From Microbacterium testaceum StLB037 (GTDB lineage Bacteria; Actinomycetota; Actinomycetes; Actinomycetales; Microbacteriaceae), in the NCBI RefSeq assembly GCF_008763945.1, contig NZ_VTQH01000001.1, positions 1,302,110 to 1,366,109 of the forward strand: DNA of 64,000 nt, in the 5' to 3' direction. The translations under genes and the position numbers were made by a program. Under the pieces are notes generated by a model. It saw nothing but the letters and a program-made list of their open reading frames with translations. It did not search any database and was not told the origin of the DNA. Below are positions 52,187 through 60,386 of the stretch, piece after piece. Every line of letters begins with the position of its first letter. The stretch's first letter is position 1.

Positions 52187-53554
52187 GTGTCGATCGCCGA
52201 CATCGCCGAAGAACGTCTCGGTAAAGCGCCGCGCCCCGAGCGCACGCCCCCGCACGACATGCTCGCCGAGCAGAGCGCTCTGGGTGGCATGCTGCTGTCG
52301 AAGGACGCCGTGGCCGATGTCATCGAGTCGCTGCGCGGCCCCGACTTCTACGTGCCGAAGCACGAGCTGATCTTCGAGGCCATCCTCACCCTTTACTCGC
52401 ACGGTGAGCCCACCGACGTCGTCGCCGTCACCGACGAGCTGATCAAGACGGGCGAGCTGCAGCGCGCCGGGGGAGCGGACTACCTCCACACACTCACCTC
52501 GATCGTGCCGACCGCCGCCAACGCCGGCTACTACGCGTCGATCGTCGCCGAGCGCGCGATGCTGCGTCGCCTTGTCGAGGCCGGCACGCGCATCGTGCAG
52601 ATGGGTTACGCCGGCGAGGGCGACCCGGTCGAGCTCGTCAACAGCGCCCAAGCCGAGATCTACAACGTCTCGGGCGATGACAGCGCCGAGGACTACATCC
52701 CCCTGACGACGGCGGTGGATGCCGCGGTCGAAGAGATCGAGGCCGCTCGCGGCCGCGACGGGTCGATGACGGGCATTCCCACCGGTTTCGCCGGCCTCGA
52801 CCAGCTCACCAACGGTCTGCACCCGGGCCAGATGATCGTGCTCGCCGCGCGCCCCGCCATGGGTAAGTCGACGCTCGCGCTCGACTTCGCCCGCGCCGCC
52901 GCGATTAAGTCGAACGCCCCCTGCATCTTCTTCTCGCTCGAAATGGGTCGCAGCGAGATCGCCATGCGCCTGCTCAGCGCCGAGGGTCAGATCCCCCTGC
53001 AGAGCATGCGCAAGGGAACGCTCGACTCGCGCGACTGGACCACGGTGGCCTCCACCCGCGGCCGCATCAACGACGCGCCCCTCTACATCGACGACAGCCC
53101 CAACATGACGCTCGTCGAGATCCGCGCCAAGTGCCGTCGCCTCAAGCAGCGCGAGGGTCTGAAGATGGTCGTCATCGACTACCTGCAGCTGCTCACCAGC
53201 GGAAAGCGCGTGGAGTCGCGTCAGCAGGAGGTCAGTGAGTTCTCGCGTGCGCTGAAGCTGATGGCCAAGGAGCTGCAGGTTCCGGTCATCGCGCTGTCGC
53301 AGTTGAACCGTGGCGCCGAGCAGCGCGCCGACAAAAAGCCGGCCCTTTCCGACCTGCGTGAGTCGGGCTCGATCGAGCAGGATGCCGACATGGTGGTGCT
53401 GCTGCACCGCGAGGCCGCGTACGAGAAGGACTCACCGCGTGCCGGCGAGGCCGACCTGATCGTCGCGAAGCACCGTAACGGCCCAACCGACACGATCACG
53501 GTCGCGTTCCAGGGCCACTACTCGCGGTTCACGGATATGGCGCCGGGGATGTAA
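52187..53554 (+). CDS. dnaB: Replicative DNA helicase DnaB
   Basis: The 455-residue helicase has an N-terminal DnaG-interaction domain (PPHDMLAEQSALGGMLLSKD) and the RecA-like motor. The motor has Walker A ARPAMGKST, FFSLEMGRSEIAMR, Walker B VVIDYLQLL, SQLNRGAEQR and the arginine-rich end. There is no intein, though actinobacterial dnaB often has one. GTG 52187 is chosen because GAAGGAGA precedes it. GTG 52163 lacks a site. It unwinds the replication fork. Confidence 0.96.
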   Translation: MSIADIAEERLGKAPRPERTPPHDMLAEQSALGGMLLSKDAVADVIESLRGPDFYVPKHELIFEAILTLYSHGEPTDVVAVTDELIKTGELQRAGGADYLHTLTSIVPTAANAGYYASIVAERAMLRRLVEAGTRIVQMGYAGEGDPVELVNSAQAEIYNVSGDDSAEDYIPLTTAVDAAVEEIEAARGRDGSMTGIPTGFAGLDQLTNGLHPGQMIVLAARPAMGKSTLALDFARAAAIKSNAPCIFFSLEMGRSEIAMRLLSAEGQIPLQSMRKGTLDSRDWTTVASTRGRINDAPLYIDDSPNMTLVEIRAKCRRLKQREGLKMVVIDYLQLLTSGKRVESRQQEVSEFSRALKLMAKELQVPVIALSQLNRGAEQRADKKPALSDLRESGSIEQDADMVVLLHREAAYEKDSPRAGEADLIVAKHRNGPTDTITVAFQGHYSRFTDMAPGM

Positions 53555-53667
53555 CGACGCCCCCGTCGGGGTTGCCCCTGAACCGTCCGTCCGGGAGCAA
53601 ACGTCCGGACAACTCCCCTCGGCGTTCCCAGTTCAGCTTGCGCGGCCCGCGCTGGGGCTGTGCGACG

Positions 53668-54216
53668 ATGTCGTCGATGACGATCACCAGCTCTCCGTGG
53701 CACCACCCCCGGCCAGAGCAATCCCGAATCCACTTGGACGTCGTGCCGGAAGATGTCTTGCACGCTCTGGCCACCGGTGGGTCTGCGTCGCGCGCTTCGC
53801 AAGATGTGTCGCCCTATCTCGCGGGACCGGAATGCGCGGGACTGTGGCGCATCAGAAGCGAGCAAGTTCGAGAGGCTCCAGCGGACGCAGCGTGGATCAC
53901 GCGGTTGATCGTCGACCCCCGCGTCTACGTGCCCGTCGGCGTGGCCGGCTTCCACGGGGCTCCCCACGCGGCCGGCATGGTCGAGGTCGGTTATCGTGTC
54001 GACCCGGAGTTCCGCCGTCGGGGCTATGCGTGGCAGTCCCTCGAAATCCTTCTGGCGGTCGCTCAGCGGCATCCGGCGGTCAAGACCGTGCGCGCCAGCA
54101 TCAGTCCCGACAACGCGGCATCGCTCGCGCTCATCGATGGATACGGATTCGTCGAGGTCGGCGAGCAGTGGGACGACGAAGACGGCCGAGAGCTCGTCTT
54201 CGAGATGCCGGCCTAA
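53668..54216 (+). CDS. GNAT-family N-acetyltransferase
   Basis: The product is about 182 residues. The acetyl-CoA loop lies in VDPEFRRRGYAWQSLEILLA, and the C-terminal TVRASISPDNAASLALIDGY completes the GNAT fold. The pattern is that of RimJ/RimL-like small-molecule or protein acetyltransferases. The substrate is unknown. The start is uncertain between ATG 53668 and ATG 53677. The longer upstream frame looks non-coding. Confidence 0.82.
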   Translation: MSSMTITSSPWHHPRPEQSRIHLDVVPEDVLHALATGGSASRASQDVSPYLAGPECAGLWRIRSEQVREAPADAAWITRLIVDPRVYVPVGVAGFHGAPHAAGMVEVGYRVDPEFRRRGYAWQSLEILLAVAQRHPAVKTVRASISPDNAASLALIDGYGFVEVGEQWDDEDGRELVFEMPA

Positions 54217-54247
54217 GGGGCGACGTCCCGGGAATGAGGTCCTGCGT

Positions 54248-54267
54248 TTAGTTGTTGCGTCAACTAA
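54248..54267. promoter_or_regulatory. MarR-type operator candidate
   Basis: TTAGTTG and CAACTAA (54248-54254 and 54261-54267) form a perfect palindrome with a 6-base spacer, 44 bases before the VOC gene. The 20-bp size suits MarR dimers, and a marR gene closes this operon. Confidence 0.6.
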
Positions 54268-54310
54268 CCGCGAGCGGATGGTCCGCTCCGCAGGCCAAAG
54301 GACGAACCCG

Positions 54311-55210
54311 ATGACCGCTCCCGCGCTGACCTGGCGCCCGTCGCCCCTCCACACCGCCGGTGCCGCGGCCGACGCCACGCGCATGGATACCGTCGAACTC
54401 CTCGTCGCAGACCTCGACGCGCAGACGGAGTTCTACCGCCGCGCCGTCACTCTCGATGTGCTCGACCAGTCCGGTCCGCGCGCGACGCTCGGCCGCGACG
54501 GCATCCCGATCGTGACCCTCACCCACACGCCCGACCTGCCGCCCTTCCGCCGGCACGACGCCGGGCTGTACCACACGGCCATCGCGTTCCCCGATCGCGC
54601 GGCGCTCGCCGCGGCGGTCATGTCGATGGCCCGGCACGCGGGGCACCTGTACGAGGGTGCGACGGACCACACGTTCAGCAACGCCTTCTACTTCCACGAC
54701 CCCGAGGGCAATGGCATCGAGTTGTACTGGGACCTTCCGGTCGAGGTCTGGCAGAACAAGCCCGCTGGATGGATGCCGCAGAACCTGGCGATCGACCCGA
54801 ACGCCTTCCTCCGCGAGCACTTCGACCCCTCCCGCGAGAGCAACGGCGAGGCCACGATCGGGCACGTGCACCTGCAGGTCGGCGACATCCCCACGGCGCG
54901 CCGCTTCTACGTCGACACGCTGGGCTTCGACGTCGTCATGGACCTCGGGTCGGCGCTGTTCATCTCGGCCGGCGGCTACCACCACCACATCGGCATGAAC
55001 ACGTGGCACAGTGCCGGCGCGGGCCCCCGCGCGGTCTCGCTCGGTCTGGGCGATGTTCGTCTCCGGATGCCGGAACGCAGCGACGTGCTCGCCCTCGCCG
55101 ATCGCGCCCGCCACAGTGGCATCGCGGCGGAGGACGACGGCCGGAGTCTGCGGCTTCGTGACCCCTGGGGAACCCTGCTGACCGTCACGCCGGAAGAAGG
55201 TGCAGCATGA
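54311..55210 (+). CDS. VOC-family dioxygenase-like protein
   Basis: The 299-residue protein has two glyoxalase/extradiol-type modules (TVELLVADLDAQTEFYRRAV and HVHLQVGDIPTARRFYVDTL). Metal ligands fall at H in each module start and E in GNGIELYWD. It resembles CatE/MhqO-like ring-cleavage dioxygenases. In Bacillus such genes are repressed by the MarR protein MhqR and respond to quinones. Its stop overlaps ribA (ATGA) and marR follows. Confidence 0.85.
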   Translation: MTAPALTWRPSPLHTAGAAADATRMDTVELLVADLDAQTEFYRRAVTLDVLDQSGPRATLGRDGIPIVTLTHTPDLPPFRRHDAGLYHTAIAFPDRAALAAAVMSMARHAGHLYEGATDHTFSNAFYFHDPEGNGIELYWDLPVEVWQNKPAGWMPQNLAIDPNAFLREHFDPSRESNGEATIGHVHLQVGDIPTARRFYVDTLGFDVVMDLGSALFISAGGYHHHIGMNTWHSAGAGPRAVSLGLGDVRLRMPERSDVLALADRARHSGIAAEDDGRSLRLRDPWGTLLTVTPEEGAA

Positions 55211-55845
55211 CCGCGCCCATCAACGTCCTGCCGCGCGCCGAGGTCCGCACCGAGGTGCGGATCCCGCTGCGCTTCGCCGACGGCTTCGAGGCGACCGCGC
55301 GCGTGTCGACCTTCCGTCACCTCGCCGACGGAGCCGAGCACCTGCTCTTGTCGTTCGACGGGACCTCGCCGAGCCACGATGCTCCCCTGGTGCGGCTGCA
55401 CAGCGAATGCCTCACCGGCGACGTGTTCGGTTCGGAGCGATGCGACTGCGGCCCACAGCTGCGCGAGGCCGTCGAGCGGCTGTCGATCGAGGGCGGCGCG
55501 CTTCTCTACCTGCGGCAGGAAGGCCGCGGCATCGGGCTGTACGCGAAGCTCGACGCCTATGCGCTGCAGGACACCGGGCTCGACACCTACGAGGCGAACA
55601 CCGCGCTGGGTCGCGGTGAAGACGAACGCGACTACACCGCGGCGGCCCAGATGCTCACTGCCGTCGGGCTCCGTGGCATCCGGCTTCTGACGAATAATCC
55701 CGACAAGGTCGCACAGTTGGCCGCTCACGGGATCACTGTCCACGGCGTCGTGCCGACCGGGGTGCACTTGACCGCGGCGAACGCGCGCTACCTGCAGGCG
55801 AAGCGCGATCACACCGGCCACCACCTCGACATCGGGGTAGCGTGA
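55207..55845 (+). CDS. ribA: GTP cyclohydrolase II
   Basis: The 212-residue RibA has the zinc site CLTGDVFGSERCDCG, the catalytic segment LRQEGRGIGLYAKLDAY and LLTNNPDKV. It opens GTP in the first step of riboflavin synthesis. It lacks the RibB domain and is not near other rib genes. Here it is tucked between a VOC dioxygenase and a MarR regulator, so it may supply flavin under a stress response rather than serve as the housekeeping copy. Confidence 0.93.
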   Translation: MTAPINVLPRAEVRTEVRIPLRFADGFEATARVSTFRHLADGAEHLLLSFDGTSPSHDAPLVRLHSECLTGDVFGSERCDCGPQLREAVERLSIEGGALLYLRQEGRGIGLYAKLDAYALQDTGLDTYEANTALGRGEDERDYTAAAQMLTAVGLRGIRLLTNNPDKVAQLAAHGITVHGVVPTGVHLTAANARYLQAKRDHTGHHLDIGVA

Positions 55846-55887
55846 AGGCGCAGTAACCCCTCCCGCTCCCGACGTTCGGAGCACTCC

Positions 55888-56367
55888 ATGACCTACGCCG
55901 TTCCGCGCATGAGCCCCGAAGAGGGCGAGGCCTGGCTCGGACTACTGCGCGTCTGCACCCTGTTGCCGAGCGAGCTCGATGCGCAGCTGTCGCGCGACTC
56001 CGCGATGACGCACTACGAGTTCGGCCTCATGTCGTACCTTCGCGCGATGCCCGAGGCGACGGCATCCATGAGCGAGATCGCCGGGGCCACGAACACGACG
56101 CTCCCGCGGGTGTCGCACGTGTGCCGTCGGCTGGAGGGGCGCGGGCTGATCGAGAAGTCGATCTCGCCCGCCGACCGTCGCGTCAGCATGGCCACCCTGA
56201 CCGCGGCGGGGCGACGAGAACTGATCCGCGCGACCCCTCGACACATCGCCACGGCGCGCAGGCTCGTGATCGACGCGCTCTCGCCGGAAGATCTGGCCCA
56301 CCTCGCGCGCATCACCGGGATCCTCGGGAAGAACCTCGATCCGTCGCACCAGTTCGGGCTGGGGTGA
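55888..56367 (+). CDS. MarR-family transcriptional regulator
   Basis: The 159-residue winged-helix protein has a recognition region (MSEIAGATNTTLPRVSHVCR) and a wing (GLIEKSISPADRRVSMATLT). It probably represses its own operon through the palindrome at 54248-54267. GGAGC stands before ATG 55888. The downstream lipoprotein gene overlaps its stop. Confidence 0.9.
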   Translation: MTYAVPRMSPEEGEAWLGLLRVCTLLPSELDAQLSRDSAMTHYEFGLMSYLRAMPEATASMSEIAGATNTTLPRVSHVCRRLEGRGLIEKSISPADRRVSMATLTAAGRRELIRATPRHIATARRLVIDALSPEDLAHLARITGILGKNLDPSHQFGLG

Positions 56368-57254
56368 TGGTAGTGCGGTCGCTCGGCTCGCCTTTAAGCA
56401 GGGCGGATGCCAGGACCCGGCGTCTCCCCATGTTCGGGGCTGCCGCCGTGCTGGGGGTGGCCTTACTCGTGGCCGCCTGCGCGCCCACGGGGGCCATCAG
56501 CCCGGCGGACGACGTGCACCCGTCCGTGCGCCTGCCCAACACGACCAGCGGTTTTGACTACCAGCTCGGCGGTCCCTACCCGCCCCCACCGGGGGTCACG
56601 ATCGTGGAGCGCGATCGCACCGCGGAGCCTTCGGGTGCGGGGTACGACATCTGTTACGTGAACGGCTTTCAGACCCAGCCCCACGAGTCGGAGGCCTTCG
56701 CCGCCGCCCGCCCCGAGCTGGTCGTGCAGACCGGATCCGGCCCGCTCGTCGACGAGGGGTGGCCCGACGAGTTCCTCTTCGACACCTCGACCGCCGACAA
56801 GCGTGCCGCGCTCGCCGAGCTGGTGGGGGAGTGGATCGATGGGTGCGCCGCCGACGGCTTCGCCGCCGTGGAGATCGACAACCTCGACTCGTACACGCGG
56901 TCGGGGAGAGCCCTTACGGCCGACGACAACCTCGCCCTCGCCGCGACCTACGCTCAGCGGGCCCACGCCGCGGGCCTCGCCATCGCGCAGAAGAACACGG
57001 CCGATCAGGTATCCGCGCTTCGCGCCCTGGGATACGACTTCGCGGTGACCGAGTCGTGCGTCGAGTTCGAGGAGTGCGGGGCGTATGCCGCGGAGTACCC
57101 GGTGGTGCTCGACATCGAGTACACGGACGAGCTCGGGCAGGAGGGCTTCGCTGAAGCGTGCGGTGATCCGGATCGACCGGCCGTCATGATCCTGCGCGAT
57201 CACAGCCTGGTGACGCCTGGCGATGGGGAGTACGTCTACCGCAGCTGCGACTGA
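56367..57254 (+). CDS. GH114-like (endo-alpha-1,4-polygalactosaminidase family) lipoprotein
   Basis: The product is about 295 residues with a lipobox at VALLVAACAPTG. The TIM-barrel pattern of the GH114/DUF297 family follows: PPPPGVTIVERDRTAEP, CYVNGFQTQ, WPDEFLFDTS, GFAAVEIDNLDSY, AIAQKNTADQ and FAVTESCVEFEECGAY. Such enzymes cut galactosamine-rich polysaccharides of biofilms. The likely acidic residues are in EIDNLD and the TESC strand. ATG 56367 overlaps the marR stop. ATG 56430 is an alternative that leaves a short signal. Confidence 0.82.
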   Translation: MVVRSLGSPLSRADARTRRLPMFGAAAVLGVALLVAACAPTGAISPADDVHPSVRLPNTTSGFDYQLGGPYPPPPGVTIVERDRTAEPSGAGYDICYVNGFQTQPHESEAFAAARPELVVQTGSGPLVDEGWPDEFLFDTSTADKRAALAELVGEWIDGCAADGFAAVEIDNLDSYTRSGRALTADDNLALAATYAQRAHAAGLAIAQKNTADQVSALRALGYDFAVTESCVEFEECGAYAAEYPVVLDIEYTDELGQEGFAEACGDPDRPAVMILRDHSLVTPGDGEYVYRSCD

Positions 57255-57368
57255 CGTATGTGTTTCGGTGCGGGCGCCTCGCGCGGGAGTCCCCGCCTTC
57301 GCTGGGGTGCTGCGACCGCCGCGGACCGGCGTCCCGTACGCCGTCGCGGCGCGGTGGAACCGCCAGGT

Positions 57369-57947
57369 TCAGGGCTGCCAGAACCCCAGCGCGCAGAGCA
57401 GCCGCGTCTCGTCGTCGGCATCGGCGTGCGGCTCGATGGCCGGCGGGAAGACGCCCCACTCGCGCCACTGATCGGCGTGCGGAACGACGAGCTCGTTCAT
57501 GCCCGCGATCAGCTCGGGGGAGAGGTGGAACGGGATGCCGAACCGCTTCGCGATCTGGTACGCCTGGAACGCGCGGTAGGGCGCGAGGTGTGTGAACCCC
57601 TCGTCGGCCGGGTAGTCGCCATAGGTGAAGCGAAAGGTGTCGGCGATGTCGCCAGACCGCACGGCTGCTGTCGCCTTGTCGTTGAGGGCGTCGTAGGACG
57701 CAATCGGGTCGTCGCCGAGCAGATCGACGTCGGCGTAGGGGTCGCCGTCCGCGGCCGCGCGGCCCGCGAGCACGTCGGGGATCCAGGCTTCGTCGTACGC
57801 GTGACGCCCGAGGATGCCGAGCAATGTGGGCGACTCGAGCTGGCTCCACTCCTTCGGGACGGGAGTAGAGAAGTCGGCGGGATCGAGCTGGTCGATGACA
57901 TCGCGCAGCGCGGCATCGGCGTGGAGGAAGAGAGTGGCGGGGCTCAT
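57369..57947 (-). CDS. DinB-like (maleylpyruvate isomerase-type) protein
   Basis: The product is about 192 residues, helical, with the four-helix DinB-like layout. TPVPKEWSQLESPTLLGILGRHAYDEAW carries the first likely metal histidine, and the C-terminal half contains HLAPYRAFQAYQIAKRFG. Mycothiol-dependent isomerases belong to this superfamily, but the specific activity is unknown. ATG 57947 is chosen. The longer frame upstream has no matching sequence. Confidence 0.6.
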   Translation of the reverse strand: MSPATLFLHADAALRDVIDQLDPADFSTPVPKEWSQLESPTLLGILGRHAYDEAWIPDVLAGRAAADGDPYADVDLLGDDPIASYDALNDKATAAVRSGDIADTFRFTYGDYPADEGFTHLAPYRAFQAYQIAKRFGIPFHLSPELIAGMNELVVPHADQWREWGVFPPAIEPHADADDETRLLCALGFWQP

Positions 57948-58149
57948 GGTTGGGGAGGGTACTCCGGGGTGGGAATGGGGGCCAGAGCCTCCGCGGCACC
58001 GGACTCGCTGGGGCATGCCGCGACCGTCCCAAGTGGCACGAGCGATGCCCGGCTCGAGCAGAGGTCCCGGTTGGCGAACGGCCGCGATTATCGGGTATGC
58101 CTGGCCAGAGAAAGCAGGCGGAGGCGTTCCTTAGCTGCGCGCACGCCTA

Positions 58150-58155
58150 TAGATT
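58150..58155 (+). promoter_or_regulatory. -10 box for a probably leaderless transcript
   Basis: TAGATT (within CTATAGATT) ends six bases before GTG 58162. Confidence 0.45.
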
Positions 58156-58161
58156 GCGGTC

Positions 58162-59580
58162 GTGTCGGCACCCGAACCAATCCCTGCAATCCCTGAACCC
58201 ACCGTGATTTTCGTGATCAATCGCGCGTGGTCACCTGGCGCGGATGGGGCGTCAACCTATGACGCGACTCGCGGCTACTGGCGGGTCGGTGCAGACACCC
58301 GAGATCGCGCCGTCTACGCATTGGGCGTCGCCGGGGGAATCGTCAGGGGTGCATTTCGGGTCGGTGAGTGGCACCCCGGTTCTCAAGACGGGCGATGGGG
58401 CTTCGAAGGGGTGCCGGCGCCGGAGCTGGCAGTCGTGGGGACGAGCGTCGAGAGACTTGCGCCTCCCAAGGGTGCGGCGAACCCCGTGCGTCGGTACCTC
58501 GATGGCATTCCCCCCAGCGAAGAGCATCACGTTCGAGACCTCGCGCGTGAACTCAACGCGGAGCCTCTGGCCCGCATTATGTACGGGCAGCGGGAGCTAT
58601 TCCACAGCAATCTGCTCGCCTGGATCTTCGACGAACTCCCCGATGTTGCGGATGCGATCTTCCGGGATCTCACCGACAGTGATCCGCAGAACGAGAATGC
58701 GGTTCGCAGTGTCGAACGGGAAAAAGAGAACCTCGACCTCGTGATGCGCTGGCCGGGTGCTGCGCCACTGGTCATCGAAAACAAGGTGTTCTCACTTCCC
58801 GAGCGTCAACAACTGGACGAATACCGCGGAAAGACGTCGAGATGGAAGGGAGCACCCGCGCGCCACGTCTTGCTGAGCATGTCGCCTCCCCGTGAGCCCG
58901 GGGACGGGTGGACCTATCTGAGCTATCAGGATCTCGCCGAACGAATTGACCTTGCCGTCGCGGAAATCGACGAGGACACGTACGAGATCGAAACCGTCAG
59001 ACGCTACTCACGCGTCGTGAAGCTGCTGAGTGCGCTCCTCGACACGACAATCGTGCACTCGCTGGAGGAGTCTGCGTGGCTGGACAATTCGCAGCTGAAT
59101 GAGATCGATTCGACACAGACCAGGACCGCGCTGAAGAAGCTGCGAGCACGGAGGGTCCAGGCCGCGATCGCTGAGGCAGGTCCCGCTGTGGGGTGGACGG
59201 AGGCCGACATCAGCCACGGTAAGCCGCTCGTCGGGTGGCGGCGGCATGTCACGGTCGACGGGATCGAGATCGAGGCCGGTTGGCAATATCAGGACGGTCA
59301 GTTCCGGCGATGCGTCGTTCTGCCTCATCTCGCGGGGAGATCGGCCGCAGACCGGCTCACGCGAGAAGAATTTGCCCGGTCACACCCAGATCTCTTCGAT
59401 TTCGCGCAACTTTTCGCGGCGCTCCCCTTGTCGGGTTCAGAATATTTGCCGCGTGGTGGAATTGGGCATTTCGCGCCCGAATTCGTCTACCGGTACGTGA
59501 AGCTGCCTCAGCTGACCATCGAGCGGCTCATCGCTCTGACCTACACCATCGACGCTCAGCTGAGGATGCTTAGCCAGTAG
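58162..59580 (+). CDS. PD-(D/E)XK nuclease-family protein with an N-terminal unrecognised domain
   Basis: The product has 472 residues. The N-terminal about 115 (VIFVINRAWSP, YDATRGYWRVG, VRGAFRVGEWHP, RWGFEG, NPVRRYL) look like a small beta domain of the kind seen in restriction-related proteins. It may be an EVE/PUA-like nucleic-acid reader (inference). The middle carries RELFHSNLLAWIF (144-156) and the nuclease core NLDLVMRW (D192), VIENK (E206, K208) and QQLDEYR, typical of PD-(D/E)XK restriction-like folds. The C-terminal 200 residues are unassigned. GTG 58162 follows a -10 box directly. A type IV-like or other defence nuclease is the best guess. Confidence 0.7.
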   Translation: MSAPEPIPAIPEPTVIFVINRAWSPGADGASTYDATRGYWRVGADTRDRAVYALGVAGGIVRGAFRVGEWHPGSQDGRWGFEGVPAPELAVVGTSVERLAPPKGAANPVRRYLDGIPPSEEHHVRDLARELNAEPLARIMYGQRELFHSNLLAWIFDELPDVADAIFRDLTDSDPQNENAVRSVEREKENLDLVMRWPGAAPLVIENKVFSLPERQQLDEYRGKTSRWKGAPARHVLLSMSPPREPGDGWTYLSYQDLAERIDLAVAEIDEDTYEIETVRRYSRVVKLLSALLDTTIVHSLEESAWLDNSQLNEIDSTQTRTALKKLRARRVQAAIAEAGPAVGWTEADISHGKPLVGWRRHVTVDGIEIEAGWQYQDGQFRRCVVLPHLAGRSAADRLTREEFARSHPDLFDFAQLFAALPLSGSEYLPRGGIGHFAPEFVYRYVKLPQLTIERLIALTYTIDAQLRMLSQ

Positions 59581-60386
59581 CGCGTCACGGCGGCGGCCTG
59601 CCGGCGTGAGCTGGACGTCCTGGTCGCGATCGGCCGCGCCCAGCTGCCTGGTGTGGTCGAAGACTATAGGCGCGCACGGATGACGCAGACCTGGTGAGCA
59701 GAGTGGATCCGCTGACGGCGCTCGTGAACCGCGGGCAACCTCTGGGGCTGCGCCCGTCGTGCATGCGGGCGGGTGCGGTGTCCACATTATGCTTGTTGCG
59801 TGTGGCGGCAGAAACGGCGGGCACAGGGCTGTCGGAGCGCCGCGAACTCGGATGGGCTCGCGACCTGGACGATGGACGTCATAACCTCTCGAATTCGCCC
59901 CTGAACTGTGAATCGCGACACCTTTGCGTGGCACATCACGCAACGCCGTGCGTCTCAACGCCGATCTGGCGAAACTCGCGATCAGCATCCGCTCGCGGGG
60001 GTTTCTTGCCGTGACTTGCGGAGTGAACTAGACCATCTCGACCGTCGTTCGACACTGGAGCCCGTTCCTATCCGGTCGGCGTCGGGCCCCTAGCGGCCGC
60101 CGCCAACACGACCGGGTCGAGGTCCGGGGTAAGGGCAGTCGCCGCAGACTGGCATCGGGTTAGAGGCGGCGCCGTCCAAGGCTGAGAACGTTGCGATCAG
60201 TCTGGTGTGAGGGGGGGTATCGCCGGGGCAGACAGGCGCCCGTCCCGACCGGGGGGGGGGGGGGGGGACCAAGCCGAGCAAACGCTGCGACGTGAGACGG
60301 CGACTCAGCCCAACGCGGCGGCTGCCCGCGGCATGCCTGAGAGGGGATGTCGGCGCTAGCTCGTATAGTCAGACGAGGCGACGCGG
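59581..60386. other. Non-coding stretch upstream of the methyltransferase genes
   Basis: About 800 bases without a convincing gene. Short open frames here lack codon bias and recognisable sequence, so it may hold decayed gene remnants. The notable feature is a run of 17 G at 60251-60267. A TATAGT -10 box at 60364-60369 precedes the methyltransferase start. Confidence 0.55.
60251..60267 (+). repeat. Homopolymer of 17 G
   Basis: An uninterrupted G17 tract lies 120 bases upstream of the amino-methyltransferase start. Such tracts slip during replication and can also be sequencing errors. Confidence 0.8.

Noticed and set aside
59694-60014. A 106-codon plus-strand frame before the methyltransferase genes
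   Set aside because: No recognisable sequence or codon bias. Treated as non-coding.
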